DNA of 64,000 nt from Pseudomonas californiensis (lineage in GTDB: Bacteria; Pseudomonadota; Gammaproteobacteria; Pseudomonadales; Pseudomonadaceae): positions 1 through 64,000 of the forward strand of contig NZ_JAGTPK010000023.1 of NCBI RefSeq assembly GCF_021147775.1, read 5' to 3'. This document shows, one piece after another, positions 9,686 to 18,581 of the stretch (positions are counted from its first letter, which is position 1; the number at the start of each line of letters is the position of its first letter). The translations under genes and the position numbers were made by a program. The notes below the pieces were generated by a model that saw nothing but the letters and a program-made list of their open reading frames with translations, ran no database searches and had not been told where the DNA came from.

Positions 9686-10043
9686 AGACACTTTCTCACC
9701 AGGCTGCCTCTTTACGAGGCAAATTTCCTTTTAATTCAACCAATTACCTGACACGCCGAACGAACGCCAGCTTCGGTCAGGCAAAACAGAGGTCATTGTA
9801 CACAGCGATACCGAGGCTCACAAATTTAACGACGATTGGTCGATAATCAATGTCGCAATTATGAAAGTTTTAGAGTGGGTCGCTGTGCTAGTCAAAGTAT
9901 TTTTTCAAAAACCAGACTGACGCGATAAAGACTGGGTGTGCGTTTGTAACGCAGACGCCGCAAGGCGCGCCACTAAAAAGCGGCGCGCGAGCGGACTAAG
10001 TCAGGTGTGCCGGGTGAGCGGCCTGGATAAGGCCGCTGCGACT
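9686..10043. other. Intergenic region upstream of gltB
   Basis: About 350 bases between gltB and the damX-like gene, both on the minus strand. It must hold the gltB promoter; the part around 9800-9910 is AT-rich, but I could not fix a -35/-10 pair. A 7-bp GC stem (GCGCGCC at 9965-9971 with GGCGCGC at 9982-9988) lies just past the damX-like stop and may act as its terminator. No convincing gene is present. Confidence 0.4.
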
Positions 10044-11675
10044 TCAGCGGGTGGCGCCGAGCTCTTGTTGGATGCTGGCGACAGTACGAGGCCAAGGTTT
10101 ACCAGCCTGAACCTTGGCTGGCAAGACCTTGATGGCCGCAAGGGCGGCATTTCGGTCAGCAAAGTTACCGTAGGTCACGACGTACAGCGGCTTGCCTTGC
10201 AGAGTTTTCTTGAAGTAGCGGTACTCGCCACCCTGCTCTGCAATGTAAGCCTGCGCCGTGGCTTCGGAACTGGTACCCAGAATCTGCACCACATAGTGAC
10301 CTGGCGCCTGACCGCTATACCAGCTGCCACCGGCAGCAGGTTTGGCTGCCGCAGCGGCCGGTTTCTCGGCAGGCTTGGCAGCAGGCGCGGCAGGCTTGGC
10401 CGTGGCTACCTGAGTCGGCGCTGGCGTTGGCCTGGCTGCCGGCGCAGGCGCAGGCGCAGCGGGCGTTGGTGCCGGGATCGACGAGCGAGGCACCTGGGCT
10501 GCGGCCTGACCGGCGGGCACACCTGCCGGAGGTGCGGTAGTGGTCACGGTCGGAGGCTGAGCAGGCGAGCCGGAAGGCACCGCATCCTCGTCGCCATCAC
10601 CAGAACCCGCTGCCTCGGCCAGCGGACCACGCATGACCGGTTGCGAGTTGCCAACCAGCGGCAACGGCATCGGCTGCGAGTTGCCCGCGAACTCAATGGC
10701 CGGGCCACCATTGTTCGATTGCTGACCAGAAGGAGTGCCCTGCCCCAGGGGCAGTTGTGCCTGGGCCGTTGCAGGAGCATTGGCAGGCGCAGCGGTCTTG
10801 TCACCGCGACCAGGGATCAGCACAGCTGCTGCCACGGCCACTATGACAACGGCTCCCAAAGCCAATACGTGTTTTTTCGGCATGTTGAACCCCATACTTG
10901 GACGCTTGACCGCTGAACGACTGGCGATCATGGCCTCAATCATTGAATCACGGGCAACCTGGTTGATAGCCCCAGGCCAGCCATCGGACTGTTCGTGGAT
11001 ATCGGTGATCTGGTCGGCAGTAAACAATGCAATTCCCTGCCCTGCACCCTCCAGACGTTGAGCCAGATACTCCCGGGTTTCTTCTTCCGTATAGGGTTGC
11101 AGTTCGATGACATGAAAGCGTTCGCCTTCGACATCGCCCTGCAGTTCGGCACACAGCTGGTCGAGACGATCCAGCAGCGACGGCTCGCCGAACAGAAACA
11201 CATGCGGACGCCCTTCAGGCGTACCCGCAGCAAGACCCAGCAACGCTTCGAGCGCCGAATCGCCAAGTTGTTCCGCATCGTCCACCAGCAAGTACACTTC
11301 CTGGCCGGTAAGGCCAAGCTGCACGACCTGCGACAGGATGGCCTGCATTTCGGCCTGAGCAACGCTCAGCGCCTGCGCGACCTGCTGCAAAACGCCTGCG
11401 GCGTCGTTGGCGCCACGCGCCGAAACCACGACACTCTGGACCGACTGCTTGTTGGTGCTCGCAACCAGCGCCTGACGCAACAGCGTCTTGCCGCTGCCCT
11501 GAGGCCCGGTGACTGCCAGCAGCAGCTGACTGTAGCGAGCCAGATGGTGGAGCTGCCCCAACACGGGCTTGCGCTGGGCAGGGAAGAATTTGAAGCCAGG
11601 TACCCGCGCTGCAAAGGGGTCATGACTCAACTGATAATGGCCGAGGAAGGCCTCGTCGGCGTGCAAACTAGTCAT
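10044..11675 (-). CDS. DamX-like AAA ATPase with SPOR domain
   Basis: A 543-residue protein starting MTSLHADEAF; the open frame extends upstream but the extension overlaps aroB and does not look like protein. It has an ExeA/GspA-like AAA domain with Walker A GPQGSGKT at residues 57-64 and a Walker B-like LLVDDAEQL. One transmembrane segment (VLALGAVVIVAVAAAVLIPG, about residue 270) is followed by a long Pro/Ala-rich linker. A C-terminal SPOR domain (about the last 90 residues, HYVVQILG... PLYVVTYGNF) is of the kind that binds denuded septal peptidoglycan. It is the last gene of the pil-aro operon, as in other pseudomonads, and probably acts at the division site or cell wall. Its position resembles enteric damX, but the ATPase domain differs, so I give no symbol. 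Confidence 0.9.
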   Translation of the reverse strand: MTSLHADEAFLGHYQLSHDPFAARVPGFKFFPAQRKPVLGQLHHLARYSQLLLAVTGPQGSGKTLLRQALVASTNKQSVQSVVVSARGANDAAGVLQQVAQALSVAQAEMQAILSQVVQLGLTGQEVYLLVDDAEQLGDSALEALLGLAAGTPEGRPHVFLFGEPSLLDRLDQLCAELQGDVEGERFHVIELQPYTEEETREYLAQRLEGAGQGIALFTADQITDIHEQSDGWPGAINQVARDSMIEAMIASRSAVKRPSMGFNMPKKHVLALGAVVIVAVAAAVLIPGRGDKTAAPANAPATAQAQLPLGQGTPSGQQSNNGGPAIEFAGNSQPMPLPLVGNSQPVMRGPLAEAAGSGDGDEDAVPSGSPAQPPTVTTTAPPAGVPAGQAAAQVPRSSIPAPTPAAPAPAPAARPTPAPTQVATAKPAAPAAKPAEKPAAAAAKPAAGGSWYSGQAPGHYVVQILGTSSEATAQAYIAEQGGEYRYFKKTLQGKPLYVVTYGNFADRNAALAAIKVLPAKVQAGKPWPRTVASIQQELGATR

Positions 11676-11685
11676 GGGGTTTCCG

Positions 11686-12789
11686 TTAACCTCTAAGCTG
11701 ATCCACCAGGGCGCGATAATCCGCAACCAGAGTGGCCTGTAATACTTCTTTTGGATAATCGTCCGTGATAACCGCTTCACCCATCTGACGCAGCAGCACC
11801 AGACGCAGACGTCCATCGATGACTTTCTTGTCGATAGCCATGTGTTCGAGGAAGTTGTCTTCCGTCATGTCCTGTGGAGGCACGACCGGCAATCCCGCAC
11901 GTTGAAACAGGCGGATGCCACGATCACGATCCTGTGTGCTGATCCAGCCCAGACGCGACGACATTTCAAGCGCCATCACCGTGCCAGCAGCCACTGCTTC
12001 GCCATGCAGCCAGACACCATAGCCCATATGCGTCTCGATGGCGTGCCCGAATGTATGCCCAAGGTTCAACGTGGCGCGGACACCCGACTCGCGCTCATCG
12101 GCACCGACCACCAGCGCCTTTGCCGCGCAGGAGCGCTCGATGGCCTTGGTCAGCGCCACCTGATCCAGCTCACGCAGCGCGTCGACATGCTCTTCGAGCC
12201 AGGTCAGAAAAGGCTCGTCGCAGATAAGACCGTATTTGATCACTTCGGCCAGCCCGGCGGACAATTCACGCGCAGGCAGGGTGTTGAGCGAGGTGGTATC
12301 GATCAGCACGACACTCGGCTGGTAGAACGCGCCCACCATGTTCTTGCCCAACGGATGGTTGATGCCGGTCTTGCCGCCGACCGAAGAGTCCACCTGGGAC
12401 AGCAGCGTCGTAGGGATCTGAATGAAATTCACGCCACGCTGATAACAGGCCGCCGCGAAACCTGCCATGTCGCCAATCACACCCCCGCCCAACGCAATCA
12501 CAGTGGTGCGGCGGTCATGACGGGCTGTCAGCAGGCCGTCAAAAATGGTTTGCAGGGTTTCCCAGTTCTTGAACGCTTCGCCATCGGGCAGCACGACGGG
12601 CAGAACGTTATAGCCAGCCAGGGTGCGGGTCAGACGCTCCAGATACAGCGGGGCCACTGTCGCATTGGACACGATAGCTACCTGACGCCCGACAATGTGC
12701 GGGGCCAGCAGCTCGAGACGGTCCAGAAGGCCTTCGCCAATATGGATCGGGTAGCTACGTTCACCAAGCTCGACCGTAAGTGTCTGCAT
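11686..12789 (-). CDS. aroB: 3-dehydroquinate synthase AroB
   Basis: Second enzyme of the shikimate pathway; converts DAHP to 3-dehydroquinate using NAD+ and a divalent metal. It is 367 residues from the ATG at 12789 (MQTLTVELGERSYPIHIG), the normal length; a start four codons upstream is less likely. Visible family motifs are the NAD-binding GGGVIGDMAGF, SVGGKTGINHP, the metal-ligand regions SAGLAEVIKYG and NLGHTFGHAIE, and LHGEAVAAG. It lies between aroK and the damX-like gene, 10 bases upstream of the latter. Confidence 0.98.
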   Translation of the reverse strand: MQTLTVELGERSYPIHIGEGLLDRLELLAPHIVGRQVAIVSNATVAPLYLERLTRTLAGYNVLPVVLPDGEAFKNWETLQTIFDGLLTARHDRRTTVIALGGGVIGDMAGFAAACYQRGVNFIQIPTTLLSQVDSSVGGKTGINHPLGKNMVGAFYQPSVVLIDTTSLNTLPARELSAGLAEVIKYGLICDEPFLTWLEEHVDALRELDQVALTKAIERSCAAKALVVGADERESGVRATLNLGHTFGHAIETHMGYGVWLHGEAVAAGTVMALEMSSRLGWISTQDRDRGIRLFQRAGLPVVPPQDMTEDNFLEHMAIDKKVIDGRLRLVLLRQMGEAVITDDYPKEVLQATLVADYRALVDQLRG

Positions 12790-12820
12790 GTGTCCCCACA
12801 TTGATTACCGATTGGGCGAT

Positions 12821-12836
12821 AGCACGTTCGCGTGCT
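12821..12836. other. Small TTCG-loop hairpin between aroK and aroB
   Basis: AGCACG-TTCG-CGTGCT, a 6-bp stem with a stable TTCG tetraloop, in the 126-base aroK-aroB gap. A second short repeat (ATGACG/CGTCAT) follows near 12848-12862. There is no T-tract, so an mRNA-stability or processing role is more likely than full termination. Confidence 0.35.
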
Positions 12837-12915
12837 TCAGGACTGCCATGACGCAGCGTCATGTACCGTCACTGTTTTTTATGGTCGCCGAGGATAGCGC
12901 ATTTTCGTCTGCGCT

Positions 12916-13434
12916 TTAACGGGGAGGAAGCTCGGCCAGACGAGCCAGTATGTCGAGGACGACCATTCGCGGTGGCCGCTCATCGGTTTCAACCACCAGA
13001 TCGGCGATCTCCCGATACAACGGGTCGCGTATGGCTAGCAGTTCGCTCAACACGCGGGCGGGATCTGCAGTGCGCAATAACGGCCTATTACGGTCACGCG
13101 CAGTCCTGCCGACTTGCTGCTCAACTGAAGCGTGAAGGTAGACCACACGCCCGCCAGCATGCAACGCCTGCCGATTTTCACTGCGCATGACCGCACCGCC
13201 GCCCGTCGCCAGGACAACGCCATCGGCTTCGCACAGCTCTGCAATCATGGCCTGCTCACGATCTCGAAAGCCGGGCTCGCCTTCCTTGTCGAAAATCCAG
13301 GGAATATTGGCGCCCGTGCGCAGTTCGATTTCCTTGTCGGAATCCTTGAACGGCAGTCGCAACTCTTTGGCAAGCAAGCGGCCGATGGTGCTCTTGCCAG
13401 CACCCATCGGCCCCACAAGTATTAAATTTCGCAC
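12916..13434 (-). CDS. aroK: Shikimate kinase AroK
   Basis: Phosphorylates shikimate with ATP in the chorismate pathway. The 172-residue protein begins at a GTG codon four bases after the pilQ stop. Walker A is GPMGAGKS at residues 8-15; the shikimate-binding DSDKEIE, FRDRE and TGGGAV segments and the lid RNRPLL are all present. The tight link to pilQ makes translational coupling likely. Confidence 0.97.
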   Translation of the reverse strand: MRNLILVGPMGAGKSTIGRLLAKELRLPFKDSDKEIELRTGANIPWIFDKEGEPGFRDREQAMIAELCEADGVVLATGGGAVMRSENRQALHAGGRVVYLHASVEQQVGRTARDRNRPLLRTADPARVLSELLAIRDPLYREIADLVVETDERPPRMVVLDILARLAELPPR

Positions 13435-13438
13435 AGAA

Positions 13439-15544
13439 TCAACGACTCACAGCAATCGCCTGGTTGTTCATGATACGCGGTGTCAGAAATACCAACAGCT
13501 CGGATTTCGCCTCTGATACCACGTCGCGCCTGAAAAGGCGGCCAAGATACGGCACATCACCGAGAAATGGCACTTTCTCTACAACTTTACTTTGCGTATT
13601 TGAGAACACGCCACCGATCACGATGGTCTCGCCGTCAGAAATCAACACCTTGGCGTTGACCTCGTTTTTCTTGATGGGCGGCACACCCAGCACCGCATTG
13701 ATGTAGTCCGGTTCGTCCTTGGTGACCTTGACCTCCATGATAATGCGATTGTCCGGAGTGATCTGCGGCGTGACTTCCAGCGACAGGGAAGCCTCCTTGA
13801 AACTCACCGTCGTTGCGCCACTGGAGCTGGATTCCTGGTACGGGATTTCCGTACCCTTGAGGATCTTGGCGGTTTCCTTGTCGGAGGTAACGACTTTGGG
13901 CTGCGAAACGATTTCACCGTTGCCGGTCTTTTCCATCGCGCTCAGCTCAAGGTCCAGCAGCGTATTGTTGGTGACAAAGCCCAGCCCGATCCCGGTCGTT
14001 GCATTGGCCGCACCCAGGTCGACGAACGGCGTGTTCGGGCCCACATCTGTGCCCGTGTTACCTGCCTCATCGCCTTTATTATCCAGACCGTAACCGGTCC
14101 ATTTGCCATTTCCGCTGCGGTTGGTGGTTCCGCCCCAGCGCACGCCGATTTCCTTGTCGTAATCGACATTGGCTTCGACAATCCGCGCTTCGATCATGAC
14201 CTGACGCACAGGAATATCCAGCTGCGAAACGATGCGCCGCAGCTCGTCGAGCCGGTCCTGGGTCTGGTAGGCAATGATGTTGTTGGTGCGCTCGTCGACC
14301 GTGATCGAGCCGCGCTCGTCGGTTTTTGACTCCGCGCTGGTTACCGACTGGAACAGCTTGGCAATATCAGCCGCCTTGGCGTAGTTGACCTGCAACAGCT
14401 CACGGCGCAACGGTGCCAGCTCGGCGATCTGTTTCAGCGACTCCAATTCCTGACGTTCACGCGCAGCGATTTCGTCGGCCGGGGCCACCAGCAGCACGCT
14501 GCCAACCTTGCGCTTGTCGAGGCCTTTGGTCTTGAGCACCAGATCCAGCGCCTGATCCCATGGCACGTTTTGCAGGCGCAGGGTGATACCGCCCTGAACC
14601 GTGTCACTGGCGACCAGGTTGAGGTTGGTGAAGTCGGCGATCAGTTGCAGGACCGAACGCACGTCGATGTCCTGGAAGTTCAGTGACAGCTTTTCACCGG
14701 TGTACACCGGTTTGTCAGCGGCGCGACGGTCCACGTCTTCGTTGGTCAGCGGACGCACACTGATCGTCAGTTTGTTCTCGGTCTGAAACGCCGAATAGTC
14801 GAACGCGCCAGAAGGTTCAATCGAGATGCTGGCCTTGTCACCGGTCGCGGTGGCACTGACGAACTGCACCGGGGTCGCGAAATCCTTGACGTCGAGGCGA
14901 ACCCGCAATGGCTCCGGCAACTGAGTCTTGGCGAAATCCACACGGATCTTGCCACCCTGCTCCTGAATGTCCGGCGCGATACTGGCATTGCTCAGGTCGA
15001 TGACCACATTACCTTCGCCCAACTCACCCCGCTGAAAATCGACATTGCGAATGGCCCGTACACCAGAGGGCACGAACGGCTTCGCGGACGCCGGGACAGG
15101 CGATGGAACTGCAACCCGTGGCGCGCCCATTGCTGTTGTTGGCTGGGAAGCCTGAGCGGCAGCAGCCCCCTGACCAATGACCACGTACAAATTATTGCCA
15201 TCGACCCTTGAGCTATAAGGGGACAGCGACGTCAGATTGATGATGACACGCGTACGGTCCTGGGCCTGTACCACGACAACACTGCGTGCGTTGCCCGACC
15301 CCAGGTCGCGGCTTTTGGTCGCCAACTGGCTGGTCACACCCGGCAGGTCCAGCGCAATACGCGCAGGCTGCTCGGTGGTATAGCCACGCGGAGCCGGAAC
15401 AGGCGAGTCGAACGAGAGCTTGATCTCGATTCGATCGCCCGGCAGTGCCGCGACGTCCAGCGTTTTAAGGTTGGCAGCCTGCAAAACCGGCGAAACCATC
15501 GTTATCCATAACGACACGCCGATAATCGAGAGTATCCGGGTCAT
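13439..15544 (-). CDS. pilQ: Type IV pilus secretin PilQ
   Basis: Outer-membrane secretin through which the type IV pilus fibre passes. I chose the ATG at 15544 (701 residues, MTRILSIIGVSLW...), which gives a clean signal peptide cleaved after VLQAA and has a GGA ribosome site; an open frame from 15595 would overlap the start of its neighbour unusually far. N-terminal AMIN domains (about residues 30-260) bind peptidoglycan; an STN/N0-type domain follows (KLSLNFQDIDVRSVLQLIADF), then N1 and the secretin core (SQPKVVTSDKETAKILKGTEIPYQ... VPFLGDVPYLGRLFR). It ends with the usual LVFLTPRIM. Confidence 0.97.
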   Translation of the reverse strand: MTRILSIIGVSLWITMVSPVLQAANLKTLDVAALPGDRIEIKLSFDSPVPAPRGYTTEQPARIALDLPGVTSQLATKSRDLGSGNARSVVVVQAQDRTRVIINLTSLSPYSSRVDGNNLYVVIGQGAAAAQASQPTTAMGAPRVAVPSPVPASAKPFVPSGVRAIRNVDFQRGELGEGNVVIDLSNASIAPDIQEQGGKIRVDFAKTQLPEPLRVRLDVKDFATPVQFVSATATGDKASISIEPSGAFDYSAFQTENKLTISVRPLTNEDVDRRAADKPVYTGEKLSLNFQDIDVRSVLQLIADFTNLNLVASDTVQGGITLRLQNVPWDQALDLVLKTKGLDKRKVGSVLLVAPADEIAARERQELESLKQIAELAPLRRELLQVNYAKAADIAKLFQSVTSAESKTDERGSITVDERTNNIIAYQTQDRLDELRRIVSQLDIPVRQVMIEARIVEANVDYDKEIGVRWGGTTNRSGNGKWTGYGLDNKGDEAGNTGTDVGPNTPFVDLGAANATTGIGLGFVTNNTLLDLELSAMEKTGNGEIVSQPKVVTSDKETAKILKGTEIPYQESSSSGATTVSFKEASLSLEVTPQITPDNRIIMEVKVTKDEPDYINAVLGVPPIKKNEVNAKVLISDGETIVIGGVFSNTQSKVVEKVPFLGDVPYLGRLFRRDVVSEAKSELLVFLTPRIMNNQAIAVSR

Positions 15545-15591
15545 GATCAATTTCCGTTGTGCGGTGCTATGCATGCTTGGCCTTGCCCACT

Positions 15592-16119
15592 TCATGAGCG
15601 TTCTTTGAGGGCAATACTGCGCGGCCTTTCCAGCCAGGCCCCCTCTCCATCAGGAACTATTTCGATGACATCGACCTGCGCATCGCTGACCGACACAATC
15701 CGACCGTTATTACGTCCCAGGTAATCGCCTACCTTGACGCGATGTACCCCTCCAGCCCCACGCAACAACGCGAACGTACCGGACTCGTTACCAATCGTGC
15801 CCACCATCTCGAACGACTCGATATTGAAGCCTTCGAGGAACTGCTTGACGCGGTTTTCATCCGGCGCAACAAGCCGTGTTCCCCGCTGACGGTTCAGCGG
15901 ATCCATCCTGACGGCGGGCTGAAACGGGCTGCGCAGCGTGGCGGCGTTGTAGGTGAACGCTTCGTAGGCCCGAAACTTGGGCAGGGGCTCAATACTTCCG
16001 GTCGGACGCGCCTGGGCCTGATGCATGAACTCGGTCAGGTCAGAAAAATCCTTGTCGCCACCGCAACCGGCCAACCCGAGCAGAACCGTACTGACGCACA
16101 ACACACGCGCCGCCCTCAT
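15592..16119 (-). CDS. pilP: Type IV pilus assembly lipoprotein PilP
   Basis: A 175-residue inner-membrane lipoprotein: the signal peptide ends in a lipobox LAGC. It links the PilN/PilO complex to the PilQ secretin through its C-terminal beta domain (VGDYLGRNNGRIVSVSDAQVDVIEIVPDG). It overlaps pilO by ATGA, showing translational coupling in the pilMNOPQ operon. Confidence 0.96.
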   Translation of the reverse strand: MRAARVLCVSTVLLGLAGCGGDKDFSDLTEFMHQAQARPTGSIEPLPKFRAYEAFTYNAATLRSPFQPAVRMDPLNRQRGTRLVAPDENRVKQFLEGFNIESFEMVGTIGNESGTFALLRGAGGVHRVKVGDYLGRNNGRIVSVSDAQVDVIEIVPDGEGAWLERPRSIALKERS

Positions 16120-16739
16120 TTCTTCAGCCCTTCATCGTTGTAGCGGTAAGTCTTGGCCAGGATGCTCATACGCAGCTTGTTGGGCGTTTTTGGATCGGCT
16201 GGCTTAATCTCGAAATCATGCAGCGTCACAATGCGCGGCAAGCTCGCCACGCCACTGACGAAGGTCGCTAGGTCGTGATAGCCACCGACCACTGTGATCT
16301 GTATCGGCAATTCGATGTAGAACTGCTGAACGGCTTCAGGCAACAGTTTGATTTCCTCGAACTCAAGGCCGCTGCCCAGACCTGTGCGAGTGATGTCTTC
16401 GAGCAGGCCAGGCACCTCGGTGTCGCTGGGCAACTGCCGCAACAACGTACCGAAGGTGTTTTCCATCTCGTCCATCTGCCTTTTGTAAGGCTCCAGATTC
16501 GCAGCCTGAAAAGCCTTGGTGGAAAATTGCTCTTTGAGCGTCATCTCTGTGGCCTGGTTACTTTGCAACTGGGTTTCCAGATCCTGAATAAAGAAAAAAT
16601 AACCCAGCACGAAAATCAGCACGGCGGTCAAAACGCCAGCTATCGCCTTGACCGCAGCGGGCCATGAACCCATGTTGCTCAGGTCCAGATCGTTCAAGTC
16701 GACCTTGCGTAATCCTTCAAGCCATTCGGACATGTTCAT
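16116..16739 (-). CDS. pilO: Type IV pilus alignment protein PilO
   Basis: 207 residues. One membrane helix (VKAIAGVLTAVLIFVLGYFFFI, about residues 30-51), a coiled coil, then the periplasmic ferredoxin-like domain (LPSDTEVPGLLEDITRTGLG... IQITVVGGYHDLATFVSGVASLPRIVTL). It heterodimerises with PilN to form the alignment subcomplex. The start at 16739 overlaps the pilN stop as ATGA; an ATG two codons later is also possible. Confidence 0.96.
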   Translation of the reverse strand: MNMSEWLEGLRKVDLNDLDLSNMGSWPAAVKAIAGVLTAVLIFVLGYFFFIQDLETQLQSNQATEMTLKEQFSTKAFQAANLEPYKRQMDEMENTFGTLLRQLPSDTEVPGLLEDITRTGLGSGLEFEEIKLLPEAVQQFYIELPIQITVVGGYHDLATFVSGVASLPRIVTLHDFEIKPADPKTPNKLRMSILAKTYRYNDEGLKK

Positions 16740-17311
16740 GGCTTGGCTCCTTCGACAACGGCTGCCTGAGGCTGCGTCTGGCGTACCGTCAACTGAAAGA
16801 CGTTAGCCTGATCCAGCGCACCAGCGGTTGTCGCCTTGACCTCAGTCAGACTCGGCGCCTCCAGCCAGTCGGAGGCTTCAAGGTTACGCATCAGGTCGGA
16901 GACGCGGTTGTTGGATTCGGCCGAACCACTGATAGCGATCACTTTGTCCGTCATCTTGACCTGAGAAAAATAAACGCCATCCGGCAAGGTGCGCGCCAAC
17001 TGATCGAATACCCGCCCTGTGATCGGGCGGTTGCCTTGCAGGTCCTGGATGATTTTCATACGCTCCAGCAACTGCTTGCGACGCGCTCTGAGCTCGCTGA
17101 TTTCCTTGATACGCGCATCAAGCTGGGTGACTTGCACCTGCAAAAACGCGTTGCGAGCCATTTGATGCTCGATGGCCATGCTGACATAGCGGTCGATCAG
17201 AAACAGTGCGCCTACCGACAGCACTACCACACCCACCAAAACCGTCAGGAAACGCTTTTTGCGCTCTTCACGCAGCTCTTCACGCCAGGGTAATAAGTTG
17301 ATCCGCGCCAT
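16736..17311 (-). CDS. pilN: Type IV pilus alignment protein PilN
   Basis: 191 residues from MARINLLPWREE, whose short cytoplasmic INLLPWR peptide is the conserved PilM-binding segment. One membrane helix follows (FLTVLVGVVVLSVGALFLI), then a coiled coil and a periplasmic domain. Its ATG overlaps the pilM stop by one base (TGATG). An in-frame start ten codons upstream would lie inside pilM and is rejected. Confidence 0.95.
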   Translation of the reverse strand: MARINLLPWREELREERKKRFLTVLVGVVVLSVGALFLIDRYVSMAIEHQMARNAFLQVQVTQLDARIKEISELRARRKQLLERMKIIQDLQGNRPITGRVFDQLARTLPDGVYFSQVKMTDKVIAISGSAESNNRVSDLMRNLEASDWLEAPSLTEVKATTAGALDQANVFQLTVRQTQPQAAVVEGAKP

Positions 17312-18375
17312 CAGTCGAAGCTCCTCAAAGCAAGACCGCACGCGATCATCAGGGCAGGTGCATCACTGGCCAACGCACCAGCGTTGACCTTGGCGCTCAA
17401 CGCCATGTCGGCAAAAGGATTGGCGACCATGGTCGGCGTGCCGATGCGGCGCTGGATGAGATGCTCCAGACCTGCGATGGAAGCCGTACCGCCCGCCAGC
17501 ATGATGTGGTCCACCGTGTTGTACTGGCCTGCCGCAAAAAAGAACTGCAAGGATCGGGACACCTGTTGCACAAGTGCATCCTTGAACGGATCCAGTACCT
17601 CGCTGACATAGTCGTCCGGCAGGCCGCCCTGCTTTTTCGCAAGGCCGGCTTCTTCCATCGACAGACCGTAACGGCGCTGGATTTCGTCAGTCAGTTGTCG
17701 ACCACCGAACAGTTGCTCGCGGGTATAAATGATGCGTCCATGGTGAAGCACGCTGAGCGTGGTCATGGTTGCGCCGATGTCGACGACGGCAACCGTCAAC
17801 TCGTCGTGGCCGTTGCCCAGTTGCGCAGCCAGCAGGCCGAAGGATCGCTCGAGCGCATAGGCTTCAACGTCCACGACCTTTGCGGTCAGCCCGGCCAGCG
17901 CCAACGCGGCTTCGCGCACTTCGACGTTTTCCTTGCGACAGGCGGCCAGCAGCACTTCGACTCGCTCAGGGTTGCGGACCGAATAGCCCTGCACCTCAAA
18001 ATCGATGGCAACTTCTTCAAGCGGATAAGGGATGTACTGATCAGCTTCAAGCTTGAGCTGATTCTCCATGTCGTCGTCAGACAGGCCTGCATCCATCTCG
18101 ATGGTCTTGGTGATGACCGCCGAACCTGCAACGGCAACCGCCACTGCCTTGACACTGGTTTTGGCCTTGACGAGCACGCGTGACAGCGCCTGACCAACCC
18201 CTTCGAGGTCAGCGATATTTTTTTCGACAACGGCGTTGGCCGGTAACGGCTCGACGGCGTAGGACTCGACCTTATAGCGGGTGCCGGAACGACTCAATTC
18301 AAGGAGTTTTACCGAGGTGGAGCTAATATCGATCCCTAGAAGGGTGTTGGCCTTCTTACGGAAGAGTTCGAACAC
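17311..18375 (-). CDS. pilM: Type IV pilus actin-like ATPase PilM
   Basis: First gene of the operon: a cytoplasmic actin/FtsA-fold protein that docks on the PilN N-terminus and connects to the pilus motors. I place the start at the GTG at 18375 (354 residues, VFELFRKKANTLLGIDISSTS), because AGGA lies 8 bases upstream and homologues start there; an ATG nine codons upstream is the alternative. Actin-fold phosphate loops are seen at GIDISSTSVKLLEL and VVDIGATMTTLSVL, and the adenosine motif at MLAGGTASIAGLEHLI. Confidence 0.95.
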   Translation of the reverse strand: MFELFRKKANTLLGIDISSTSVKLLELSRSGTRYKVESYAVEPLPANAVVEKNIADLEGVGQALSRVLVKAKTSVKAVAVAVAGSAVITKTIEMDAGLSDDDMENQLKLEADQYIPYPLEEVAIDFEVQGYSVRNPERVEVLLAACRKENVEVREAALALAGLTAKVVDVEAYALERSFGLLAAQLGNGHDELTVAVVDIGATMTTLSVLHHGRIIYTREQLFGGRQLTDEIQRRYGLSMEEAGLAKKQGGLPDDYVSEVLDPFKDALVQQVSRSLQFFFAAGQYNTVDHIMLAGGTASIAGLEHLIQRRIGTPTMVANPFADMALSAKVNAGALASDAPALMIACGLALRSFD

Positions 18376-18581
18376 AACCTTATTCCTATGAGTTTCCGTC
18401 ACTTACGGAGTTATTTCGGGTCAACGTCTCTGTCGACAGCCTTGACAGTAGCGCAAATCACGCTCGGGGACGAAAAATGCTTATAATGCCCAGCGTTTTT
18501 TTCATTTGAGAAAGCTTCAAGGCGTGTTCATTTGTAAATGCCTGCGCTTAACCCATTCTTTTTTCTGGAAATCCAAAAGCC
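18376..18581. promoter_or_regulatory. Divergent promoter region pilM / ponA
   Basis: A 206-base gap between divergently read pilM and ponA must contain both promoters. The stretch around 18480-18530 is AT-rich, but I could not assign reliable -35/-10 boxes. Confidence 0.4.

Noticed and set aside
9936..10916. 326-codon plus-strand frame in the damX-like region
   Set aside because: Mostly antisense to the Pro/Ala linker of the damX-like gene; Arg/Gly-rich low-complexity translation.
15545..15595. Longer N-terminus for PilQ
   Set aside because: The 17 extra residues would precede the signal peptide, overlap pilP and lack a better ribosome site than the ATG at 15544.
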